Source of the DNA: Solirubrobacter sp963792915
GTDB lineage: Bacteria > Actinomycetota > Thermoleophilia > Solirubrobacterales > Solirubrobacteraceae
NCBI GenBank assembly: GCA_963792915.1
Contig: CAWBYD010000003.1
Location: 1,116,001 to 1,180,000, forward strand
Reading direction: 5' to 3'
DNA length: 64,000 nucleotides
Shown here: in pieces, positions 50,609-58,647 of the stretch
How the letters are laid out: every line of letters starts with the position of its first letter
How positions within the stretch are numbered: position 1 is the first letter of the stretch
Position numbers and translations under genes: made by a program
Notes under the pieces: model-generated
The model's input: only the letters and a program-made list of their open reading frames with translations
Database searches by the model: none
Told to the model about the DNA's origin: nothing

Positions 50609-51538
50609 ATGACTCCGACGAGCTGGCCGGCACTGCGTGTCGAGGACTGGACCGCCACCCGGGAGACCCTGCACCGCTGGACGCAGATCGTCGGCAAGAT
50701 CCGCCTCGCGCAGGCGCCGATGGTCAACCACTGGTGGCAGGTCACCTTCTACGTGACGCCGCGCGGGTTGACGACGTCGTCGATGCCCGCCGGCGACCGT
50801 GTCTTCGAGATCGAGTTCGACTTCTGCGTCCATCGGCTGCGGATCACGGTCGAGGGCGGCGAGCACCGCGAGATCGCACTCGAGCCCAAGACCGTCGCCG
50901 CGTTCTATGCCGAGGTCATGGAGGCGCTGGCGTCGCTGGACCTCGACATCCGGATCTGGCCCGTCCCGGTCGAGATCGAGCACGCGATCCCGTTCGACCA
51001 GGACACCGAGCACGCCAGCTATGACCCGGCTGCGGCGCAGCTTTTCTGGCGCCAGCTCGTCCAGGTCGACCGTGTCCTGCGCGCGTTCCGCGCCCGTTTC
51101 GCCGGCAAGGTCAGCCCGGTGCACTTCTTCTGGGGCGCGATGGACATGGCCGTGACCCGGTTCTCCGGCCGACCGGCGCCCCGCCACCCCGGCGGGGCGC
51201 CGAACTGCGGCGACTGGGTGATGGTCGAGGGCTACTCCCACGAGCTGGCCAGCTGCGGCTTCTGGCCCGGCGGCGGCGAGGAGGGCGCGTTCTACGCCTA
51301 CGCCTATCCCGAGCCTGACGGCTTCAGCACGGCGCCGGTCGCGCCCGCCGAGGCGTTCTACTCGACCGACTACCGCCAGTTCCTGCTGCCCTATGAGTTG
51401 GTCCGCACCGCGCCCGATCCCGATGCGACCGTGTTGGAGTTCCTGCAGACGACCTACGAGGCGGCGGCCGACACGGGCCACTGGGACCGCGGCGCGCTCG
51501 AGTACCTCCCCGTCGAGGGGGCCCGCCCAGGCCGCTGA
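50609..51538 (+). CDS. DUF5996-family protein
   Basis: The 309-residue soluble protein resembles DUF5996, common in actinobacteria and proteobacteria: WTATRETLHRWTQIVGKIRL, NHWWQVTFYVTPRGLTTS, FEIEFDFCVHRLRITVEGG, HASYDPAAAQLFWRQLVQVD, SPVHFFWGAMDMAVTRFSGR, and SHELASCGFWPGGG then YSTDYRQFLLPYELV. No reaction is known. It starts 23 bp after the exporter permease and may share its transcript. Confidence 0.85.
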   Translation: MTPTSWPALRVEDWTATRETLHRWTQIVGKIRLAQAPMVNHWWQVTFYVTPRGLTTSSMPAGDRVFEIEFDFCVHRLRITVEGGEHREIALEPKTVAAFYAEVMEALASLDLDIRIWPVPVEIEHAIPFDQDTEHASYDPAAAQLFWRQLVQVDRVLRAFRARFAGKVSPVHFFWGAMDMAVTRFSGRPAPRHPGGAPNCGDWVMVEGYSHELASCGFWPGGGEEGAFYAYAYPEPDGFSTAPVAPAEAFYSTDYRQFLLPYELVRTAPDPDATVLEFLQTTYEAAADTGHWDRGALEYLPVEGARPGR

Positions 51539-51544
51539 ACTGTC

Positions 51545-52080
51545 GTGACCGCCGCCGACGCCACGCGACTTGCCGTGCTCATCGACTCCGACAACACGAC
51601 CGCAAGCCTCACGACCGCGTACGGTGACTGGACCACGCGACACGGCTGCGCGAATCCGGGATGACCGTGTACGGGATCGGGCGCCGGAGCACGCCCGCGC
51701 CGTTCGTCGCGGCGTGTGACCGGTTCATCTATCTCGACCTCCTCAGCCCGGACCCGCAACGCGCGACGCCGCCGGCCCCAGACGAGGAGCCCACAGCGCC
51801 GCCGCCCAACCTCAAACGGATGCTGACCACGGCGATCAGCGGCACGTCGAGAGACGACGGCTGGTCGAACCTCGGCGAGGTCGGCTCCTACCTGATCAAG
51901 AGTCATGCGGCGTTCGATCCTCGCGACTACGGCCATACAAAGCTCAGCGAACTGGCCCGCGCGGAGCCCTACGTCGAGGTCAAGGACGTACCCAGCCCGA
52001 CCGGGCCGAGCCAGCTCTGGGTGAGGCTCAGGCCAACCGCTCCCAAGCCGGCGCGAAAGCGAGCCCGACCGGCCGCCTGA
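51545..52080 (+). pseudogene. NYN-domain/OST-HTH (LOTUS) protein with internal deletions
   Basis: GTG 51545 starts TRLAVLIDSDNTTASLTT, the first strand of NYN (PIN-like) RNase proteins. It then jumps to AYGDWTT and, in another frame at 51640-51661, to LRESGMTVYGIGRRSTPAPF and VAACDRFIYLDLL, which close the NYN domain. Roughly 100 residues with the middle catalytic Asp residues are missing in at least two deletions. The C-terminal OST-HTH domain (MLTTAISGTSRDDGWSNLGE; VGSYLIKSHAAFDPRDYGHT) is intact and in one frame from 51661. The nuclease activity is lost; the remaining RNA-binding domain could still be expressed. Confidence 0.75.
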
Positions 52081-52106
52081 AGGCGCCGAACGGGCGTCCG
52101 CCGTCA

Positions 52107-52478
52107 TGCCTGAAGTCCCACGCGAGCTCCATCACACGCTTCCCGCGGTCGCATCGCCCGAACCCGGCCGATGTCGGCTGGCTGCATCGGCTTCCGGCGG
52201 CTGGCGTAGCGCAGGACGTCCTCGACGAGGCGCTCGTGCACGCGGCGCAGAACGAGCGCCCGGCTGCGGTCAAGTGGCTGCTCGACGGTCGACTCGGCGC
52301 GTCTCTTTGATCGCCGCGGGCGCCGACATCGACCGCACGAACGACCTCAATGGCGACAATGCGGTGGGCTGGGCTGAGTACGTCCTCGCGCGCGGGCGGC
52401 CCCGGCGATCCCTCCGGCACCGCCGTCCGGGACCTCCTGCGCGATCTCGGTTCGCGACCCGCCGTCTGGCGCGCCTGA
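52107..52478 (+). pseudogene. Ankyrin-repeat protein remnant
   Basis: Ankyrin-type text appears in several frames: NPADVGWLHRLPAAGVAQDV, DEALVHAAQNERPAAVKWLL (to a stop near 52308), then SLIAAGADIDRTNDLNGDNA with VGWAEYVLA, and finally GTAVRDLLRDLGSRPAVW ending at TGA 52476-52478. At least two frameshifts and a shortened second repeat are needed to explain it. No start codon with a ribosome-binding site was seen. It lies between two other decayed genes. Confidence 0.55.
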
Positions 52479-52488
52479 GCGGCGGGCG

Positions 52489-53001
52489 TCAGTCGTAGTA
52501 GCGGCGCACGCTCGAGCCGATGCGCGTGACGTCCGTGCCGTAGATGTGGATCGAGATCGCGGTGGTGTCCGACGTGTTGTGCACGCGGTGGATGTCGCCG
52601 GGCGGTGCGAAGCCGCTGACCTCGCCGGTGTGGTTGTCGCTGCGGCCGAGCAGGTTGAGGTCGGCGTCGTAGAGTTCCTCGCGCTCGACGCCTTCGATGA
52701 CGCCGAACACGCACCAGGTCGTGTGGTCGTGGATGCGGGTCAGCTGCCCGGGCGCCAGATCACCGCGATGATCGAGAACGAGCCATCAGGCTCGACGTGC
52801 AGCGTGTGGCTCGCGGGCGTGGTCCGGCGAGCCGGCGCGCTGCTCGGCGCTCAGCACGTCGGGGGTCGGGAGCTGCCGGCGCAGCTGCTCGGCGACGAGC
52901 GCGGCGGTGTCCGCCCAGTCGGCGTGGGCGCTGACGGCGCTGCGGACGCCGGACACGAGGTCGGTCAGCTGGGAGGTGGGGAGGGTCTGCGTCGCGGTCA
53001 T
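52489..53001 (-). pseudogene. Cysteine dioxygenase type I, two frameshifts
   Basis: ATG 53001 starts a cysteine-dioxygenase-like frame (LTDLVSGVRSAVSAHADWAD, AALVAEQLRRQLPTPDVLS). Near 52820 the frame shifts to SHTLHVEPDGSFSIIAVIWR, and near 52757 shifts again (CCCGGGCAG where one more G restores the frame) to QLTRIHDHTTWCVFGVIEGV, REELYDADLNLL and GDIHRVHN. The iron-binding His residues (IHDH and DIH) are all present, so the ancestral enzyme was complete and oxidised cysteine to cysteine sulfinate. It is divergent from the LysR gene, its probable regulator. Confidence 0.75.
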
Positions 53002-53076
53002 GCGCAACAGCTTGCGGGCGAGCGACGCATACGTCCAATGCCGATTTTCGTGCTGACTCATAGATAGAGTTGATCC

Positions 53077-53946
53077 ATGCTCGACGTCAACCGCCTCCGG
53101 GTGATCGACGCGGTCGCCCGTCACGGATCGGTCACCGCGGCGGCGAGGGAGCTGCACTACTCCCAGCCGTCGGTCACCCACCACCTGACCCGGCTCGAGG
53201 CCGAGACCGGGGCGCAGCTGCTGCAGCGGGTCGGTCGGGGCATCCGGCTGACCCCGGCCGGGCAGCTGCTCGCCGACCGCGCGGCCGAGATCATCGGGCG
53301 CATCGCCGCCGCCAACGCGGAGCTCTCCGCGCACGTGGGGCTGACCGCCGGGCGCGTGCGCCTGGCCGGCTTCGCCTCCGCGATCAAGGCGCTCGTGCTG
53401 CCCGCCGTCGCGTCGCTGACCGACCGCCACGCGGGGCTCGAGGTGGGCCTCACCGACACGCATCCGCCCGAGGCGATCGAGCTGCTGCGCACGGGCGAGA
53501 TCGAGATCGCGCTGATCTTCCGCTACGACGACACCGAACCCGAGCCACCCGGCGTCCGCCTCCATCACCTGCTCGACGATCCGCTCTACCTGCTCTCGAA
53601 GGGACCCGAGCGCAGCCTCGACGCTCTGCACGACGCGACCTGGATCGCCGGTTGCGAGCGCTGCCGCAGCCACCTGCTGGCGGTGTGTGCCGAGGCCGGA
53701 TTCGAGCCGCGGATCGGCTACAGCTCCGACGACATGGTCCTGATGCAGGCGCTGGTCGCCGCGGGGCTGGGCGTGACGACGATGCCGCGCCTGGCCCTCC
53801 GCGCCCACCGCGCCGAGGGCATCGTCGCGACGCAGCTCGCGGCGCACCGCCACGTCTACGCCGCGACGTACGGCGAGCCGCCGGACCCACCGGCGACCGC
53901 CGCCCTGCTCGGTGCGCTGACCGAGGCCGCCGGCCAGCTGGGCTGA
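53077..53946 (+). CDS. LysR-family transcriptional regulator
   Basis: The 289-residue protein has the LysR helix-turn-helix (LRVIDAVARHGSVTAAAREL, HYSQPSVTHHLTRLEAETGA) and the two-lobed effector domain (VRLAGFASAIKALVLPAVAS, GYSSDDMVLMQALVAAGLGV, TTMPRLALRA). It is divergent from the broken cysteine dioxygenase with 75 bp between them, the usual arrangement of a LysR activator and its target. The regulator itself looks intact. Confidence 0.92.
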   Translation: MLDVNRLRVIDAVARHGSVTAAARELHYSQPSVTHHLTRLEAETGAQLLQRVGRGIRLTPAGQLLADRAAEIIGRIAAANAELSAHVGLTAGRVRLAGFASAIKALVLPAVASLTDRHAGLEVGLTDTHPPEAIELLRTGEIEIALIFRYDDTEPEPPGVRLHHLLDDPLYLLSKGPERSLDALHDATWIAGCERCRSHLLAVCAEAGFEPRIGYSSDDMVLMQALVAAGLGVTTMPRLALRAHRAEGIVATQLAAHRHVYAATYGEPPDPPATAALLGALTEAAGQLG

Positions 53947-54030
53947 ACGACGCAGACCCCGCAGTACGCGGACCCGGCGCCGCGGCGCGAGTGCGCGCCG
54001 CGACGCCGAACCGCTCGCCGCCTCGCGTGA

Positions 54031-54390
54031 TCAGGTGCAGACCGCCTCGGCCATGACAAAGGCGGCGCTGCTGTCGGTGTTCGTAACGCGGACGGCCCAG
54101 CCGCCGGTGCTGGTCTTGAACGAGTCCGTGACGAACAGCCGGATGCTCGAGGTGATGAGGCCCCCGCCGCTGGCGCTCTTCCCGGCCGGGCAGTTCACGG
54201 TGGCCTGGGAATTGCTGTTGGGCTGGACCGTCACCGCCGGCCCGAGGGTGGCCGAGCCGCCGGCGGCGACGCGCGCCGAGGCGTCGTCGTCGAGCGCCGC
54301 CGCACCGGCCGAGCCGCCGCAGAGCAGTGCACCCGCCACCACCAGCGAGGTTCCCATGCCGGCCATGCCGAACTTCTTGGCGAGATTCAT
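54031..54390 (-). CDS. Small secreted protein, function unknown
   Basis: The 119-residue protein has a signal peptide (about residues 1-32, with GTSLVVAGALLCGGSAGAAA). The mature part begins DDDASARVAAGG and contains VNCPAGKSASGGGLITSSIR, VTDSFKTSTGGWAVRVTN and a final EAVCT, so two Cys could form one disulphide. This layout is common in actinobacterial exported beta-sandwich proteins of unknown role. GGAAGG lies before ATG 54390. It is monocistronic. Confidence 0.72.
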   Translation of the reverse strand: MNLAKKFGMAGMGTSLVVAGALLCGGSAGAAALDDDASARVAAGGSATLGPAVTVQPNSNSQATVNCPAGKSASGGGLITSSIRLFVTDSFKTSTGGWAVRVTNTDSSAAFVMAEAVCT

Positions 54391-54543
54391 GTCGCCTGCC
54401 TTCCTTGAGGGTTGGAGTGTGTTCATGGCGTCAACAGTGTCTGGAACCTCGACCGGTCGATCATCAGGGGCAACCCGGATCCGGCAGTCGCTTCGGGCGG
54501 CCCGGCCGGGAACAGATCGGGCTTCCTGAGCGTCTGCGATTAG

Positions 54544-57429
54544 ATGAGTACTGGACGGGTATGGGATGAGGCACCGATGGTGGGCCGCGAGCGTGAGCGC
54601 GCAGTGCTGGCGCGAGCGCTGGACGGCGTCGGCGAGGGCCAGGCGCGGTTCGTCGAGCTCGTGGGGGAGCCCGGGATCGGCAAGACGCGGCTGCTCGGCT
54701 GGGTCGCTGCGGACGCCGCGTGCCGGAACTCGCTGGTACTGAGCGGCCGCGCGACCGAGTTCGAGCGTGACGCGCCGTACGGGCTGTGGGTGGACGCGCT
54801 GGACGTGCACCTGCGGGCGCTCGAGCCCGCACGGCTGCAGTGGCTGGCGGCCGACGAGCTCGCGCCGCTCGCGGTCGCGCTGCCCGCCTTCGCCGCACTG
54901 CACGATGAGCCGCCGGCCGCGGCCGACCGCTATGTCGTGCATCGCGCGCTGCGCGGCGTGCTCGAGCGGCTCGCGACGCCGCGGCCGCTGGTGCTCTGTC
55001 TCGACGACATCCACTGGGCGGACCCAGCCTCCCTCGACCTCCTGGCCGCGCTCGCTCGCCGCCCGCCGCGCCGCGGTGTCCTCGTCGCGGTCGCGTCGCG
55101 CGAGGAGCAGGGCGCCGGCGCGCTCGGCGAAGCGCTGCGCACGGGACGCTCGGAGCGCCTGGAGGTCGGCCCGCTCACGCGCGCGGAGGCCGCCGGCCTA
55201 TGCGACGCGGGTGCGGAGCTGTACGACCTCAGCGGCGGCAACCCGTTCTACCTCAAGCAGTTGGCACGCGGCCGGGGCGCCACGACCGGCGGCGCGCGCG
55301 CGGCGGACGGCGACGCGGGGGTCCCTGCCGCGGTCGCGGCGACCCTGGCGGGTGAGCTCGCGGCGCTCCCGGCCACGGCGCGTCGCGTCCTCGAGGGCGC
55401 CGCCGTGGTCGGCGCGACGTTCGAGCCCGACCTCGCCGGCGAGGTCGCCGCGGCGGAGCCCGACGACGCGCTGGCGGCGCTGGACGTGCTGCTCGCGCGG
55501 GCGCTGATCCGCCCGGCCGGCACGCCACGGCGGTTCGTCTTCCGGCACCCGCTCGTCCGCCATGCCGTCTACGCCGCGACGCCCGCCGCCTGGAGGCTGG
55601 CGTCGCACACGCGCGCCGCGGCGGCGCTCGAGCAGCGCGGAGCCGGACCGGTCGAACGCGCCCAGCACGTCCTGCACAGCGCGCGGCGCGGCGATCTCAC
55701 GGCCGTCGAGCTGCTGGCCGCGGCGTCGCGCGACGTCTTCGATCAGGCCCCGGCGAGCGCGGCGCAGTACCTGTCGCGCGCGCTCGAGCTGCTCACTCAT
55801 GACGCGCGATCCGCGCGCTACCGCCACAAGCTCACGCGCGGGCTCGCCTTCGCCCATCTCGGCGCGGGAAACGTCGAAGCGGCACAGGCGACCATCGCCG
55901 ACGCGCTGCGCGGGCTCCCGCCCGAGCCGTGGCACGCGCGGGCGCGGCTGATCAGCCTGCAAGCCTCGATCGAGAGCTGGGCCGGCGAGCCGCTCGACGA
56001 GCCCGTGCGGCGCGTCCGGTCCGTGCTCGCGGAGGCGCCTGAGCAGCCGTCCCTCGAGGGCTTCCTGCTGCGCATGACGCTCGCCCGCATGGAGCTCATG
56101 AACCTTCGGCCGGAGCGGGTTTCACGGATCGCCGTCGAGGGATTGCTGCAAGCCCGTGGCCTCGGCGGCGCGCTCGCAGAGAGCGCCGCCCTGGCGATGC
56201 TCGGGCTCGGATACGCCGTGGGGGGACGCGCCGAGCACGCCGCGGGTCCGATCGACCGCGCCGGCGCGTCCATGCGCGCCGGCGACGACGGCGCGAACCC
56301 CGGCCCGCGCCAACAGGTGCTCTGGACGCTCGGCTGGGCGCTCAGCGCGCTCGGCCGCCACGCCGAGGCGCTCGAGTGGCTGCGGCAGGCGGTGCGCGTG
56401 GCCGACCGCAGCGGCCATGGCTACTTCCGGCCCGTGCTGCTGGCTGCACAGCTGCGGCCACTGGTCGAGCTCGGGCGGGTCGACGAGGCCATCGCCGTCG
56501 GTGAGGATGCCGTCGAGGCGGCCTGGGCCACGGGCTATCCGCGCCTGCGGCTCCCGGCGCGCTGCGAGCTCGCGCTGGCCCGCGCCCTGCACGGTGACGA
56601 CGAGGCCGCGCAGCGCGATGCGCGTGACGCCGTCGCGCTCGCGGCCTCCGACGCGCCGCTGTGGCGAGCGAAGGCCGGCTCGACGCTCGGGATGGTCCTC
56701 GCGGGCCGGCGGCCCGACGCGGGCATCGATTCGATCCTGGCAGCGACCGGCGGCGTCGAGCTGCCGGACGTGCTTGCGGCCGAACGACCCGCCATCTGGG
56801 CTGCGCTCACCGAGGCTGAGCTGCGGCGCGGCGACATCACCGCCGCCCGCCGGGCGTCCGAGCGGCTCGTCACGAGCGCGCGCCCCGGGACGCCCGCCGC
56901 GGTCGGGCCGGCCGCGCGATCGCGCGCCCTGGTCCAGCTCGCCGCCGGCCACGGGCGCGAGGCCGCCGACACGGCACGACGCGCGGCCGCCGCCTCGCCT
57001 CCGCTGGAAGCCGCGCGGTTGCGCGTCATCGAGGGCGTGGCGCGGGCACGCGCCGGCGACCGGAGCGCCGCGATCCCCGTGCTCAAACACGCCACCGACG
57101 AACTCGAGCGGTTCGGCGCGATGCGCCTTCACCACGGTGCCAAGCGCGAGCTGCGCGAGCTGGGCGTGCGCACCTGGCGCCGGAGTGGCTCGACAGCCCG
57201 CGACAGCCGTGGCATCGAGGCGCTCTCAGCGCGCGAACGCGAGGTCGCCGCGCTCGTCGTGGCCGGCCGGCGCAACGCCGACATCGCCGAAGAACTCTTC
57301 GTGAGCCTCAAGACGGTCGAGAGCCACACCCGGAGCCTGCGCGCCAAGCTCGGCGCCATGTCGCGAGTCGAGCTCTTCAAGCGCCTGACCGAACTCCGCC
57401 TCTCGGCCCCGGACGCCACGATGCCGTGA
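54544..57429 (+). CDS. Large ATP-binding LuxR-type (LAL) regulator
   Basis: The 961-residue regulator has Walker A GEPGIGKT (41-48), Walker B-like LVLCLDDIHWADPASLDLLA, an AAA-like sensor region (LYDLSGGNPFYLKQLA; FRHPLVRHAVYAATP), a TPR-rich middle and a C-terminal LuxR helix-turn-helix (LSAREREVAALVVAGRRNAD, IAEELFVSLKTVESHTRSLR, AKLGAMSRVELFKRL). Same family as the gene at 35915-38653 but clearly different in sequence. The target genes cannot be told; it is divergent from the small secreted protein gene. Confidence 0.92.
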   Translation: MSTGRVWDEAPMVGRERERAVLARALDGVGEGQARFVELVGEPGIGKTRLLGWVAADAACRNSLVLSGRATEFERDAPYGLWVDALDVHLRALEPARLQWLAADELAPLAVALPAFAALHDEPPAAADRYVVHRALRGVLERLATPRPLVLCLDDIHWADPASLDLLAALARRPPRRGVLVAVASREEQGAGALGEALRTGRSERLEVGPLTRAEAAGLCDAGAELYDLSGGNPFYLKQLARGRGATTGGARAADGDAGVPAAVAATLAGELAALPATARRVLEGAAVVGATFEPDLAGEVAAAEPDDALAALDVLLARALIRPAGTPRRFVFRHPLVRHAVYAATPAAWRLASHTRAAAALEQRGAGPVERAQHVLHSARRGDLTAVELLAAASRDVFDQAPASAAQYLSRALELLTHDARSARYRHKLTRGLAFAHLGAGNVEAAQATIADALRGLPPEPWHARARLISLQASIESWAGEPLDEPVRRVRSVLAEAPEQPSLEGFLLRMTLARMELMNLRPERVSRIAVEGLLQARGLGGALAESAALAMLGLGYAVGGRAEHAAGPIDRAGASMRAGDDGANPGPRQQVLWTLGWALSALGRHAEALEWLRQAVRVADRSGHGYFRPVLLAAQLRPLVELGRVDEAIAVGEDAVEAAWATGYPRLRLPARCELALARALHGDDEAAQRDARDAVALAASDAPLWRAKAGSTLGMVLAGRRPDAGIDSILAATGGVELPDVLAAERPAIWAALTEAELRRGDITAARRASERLVTSARPGTPAAVGPAARSRALVQLAAGHGREAADTARRAAAASPPLEAARLRVIEGVARARAGDRSAAIPVLKHATDELERFGAMRLHHGAKRELRELGVRTWRRSGSTARDSRGIEALSAREREVAALVVAGRRNADIAEELFVSLKTVESHTRSLRAKLGAMSRVELFKRLTELRLSAPDATMP

Positions 57430-57452
57430 CCCACCCGGCGTCAGAGCTCCAG

Positions 57453-58505
57453 CTACACCTGCGGCCGGGGAGCGGCACTTGGCACGCCGTCGGGCGTCAG
57501 GTGCTTGATCGCGGACGCCAACGGTGTACGTTCACCGCTCTTTGCAGCGACGACCTCGAACGTCTTCCCGCGCGCGTCCTCGAGGAACAGGAGCTGCGCA
57601 CAGACGTCCGCCAGGTCCTCGCGCGAGAGACGGCCCTCAGCGGTGTCGCCTTGGGACAGCACAAGACCTTCGCCGACGGGTCCGTCCGTCAACCATCCGG
57701 CGCGGACGATCGAGTACGGCACCCCGGAGGCGCGTACGACCTCCTCGGCCCGCGCCTTCCACCCGAGGCTCATCGGCTCGACGTCCTGGTAGTAGTCGGG
57801 GCGGCTGGCGTAGATGCTCGAGATGAGCACCACGAGACCGACGCCCGCGGCCACCGCCTCCGACATCAGGTGCCGGGTACCGAAGTAGTCGACGAAGACC
57901 GGGCTGTTTTCCCGCCCGCCGCTACCGCACGTGGCGACGATCATCGCGCTCACGCCCTCCATGGCCCCGGCGAGCGTTTCACGCCGACACAGGTCAGCCA
58001 CGCACAGCCGAGTGCTCCGGGGCAGCACCGCGCGGCCCCGGGCAGCATCGCGGACAAGCGCCTGAACCGGTATCTGTCGCTTGAGCAGCTGGTCCACGAT
58101 CAGCCGTCCGGTCCGCCCCGTCGCCCCGACGACCAGTACGGGCGACGGCTGGGACGCGAGCCGCGCCCGGACCCGCTGCGCGCGCCACCAATGCGCGGCG
58201 TCGAGCATCCCAGGCAGCACGCGACTGGCCAGGACGTCGCCGCCCGTCACCTCGGTGCGTGTCATCTGGAACTCCGCGAGGTTCCCAGCGACGTAGTCAG
58301 CTGCGAGCTGGTCCGAGCGGTGCGCCGACGCGGCGTCCACGAAGACGCTGACGGTTTCGATCATCCCCACGCCGCTCGCGATCGCCAAGTAGCCCAGGAA
58401 ACCGGACTCCTGGCTGATCGCGGGCGCGAACTCCTCTTCAAGCCGGTGCGCCAGCGCATCGGGCGTACCGGCACCGACTGTGTAACGCCGAACGCTGACG
58501 AACAT
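57453..58505 (-). CDS. ABM-like domain fused to NmrA-type NAD(P)-binding protein
   Basis: The 350-residue protein has an N-terminal domain of about 105 residues (VRRYTVGAGTPDALAHRLEE, ISQESGFLGYLAIASGVGMI, ADYVAGNLAEF) that looks like a dimeric alpha-beta-barrel antibiotic-biosynthesis-monooxygenase-like fold. The remainder is an atypical SDR: VLVVGATGRTGRLIVDQLLK, VSAMIVATCGSGGRENSPVF, VVLISSIYASRPDYYQDVEP and PYSIVRAGWLTDGPVG. ATG 58505 has AGAGGAGAG upstream. The joined domains suggest a small-molecule-binding or oxidising module coupled to a dehydrogenase; no substrate is evident. Confidence 0.82.
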   Translation of the reverse strand: MFVSVRRYTVGAGTPDALAHRLEEEFAPAISQESGFLGYLAIASGVGMIETVSVFVDAASAHRSDQLAADYVAGNLAEFQMTRTEVTGGDVLASRVLPGMLDAAHWWRAQRVRARLASQPSPVLVVGATGRTGRLIVDQLLKRQIPVQALVRDAARGRAVLPRSTRLCVADLCRRETLAGAMEGVSAMIVATCGSGGRENSPVFVDYFGTRHLMSEAVAAGVGLVVLISSIYASRPDYYQDVEPMSLGWKARAEEVVRASGVPYSIVRAGWLTDGPVGEGLVLSQGDTAEGRLSREDLADVCAQLLFLEDARGKTFEVVAAKSGERTPLASAIKHLTPDGVPSAAPRPQV

Positions 58506-58647
58506 CCGCTCTCCTCTCGCAGCCCGCGCCCTCTCAGACGACACTAGCCGCGCGCATCCTGCTGAGCATCCGCAGCGGGTACGGAATCGCCCCTCGGGTT
58601 GGCCCGCGCGGACGGACGGCGGGCGCGCCTCGATCGAGGCCGTGCGG

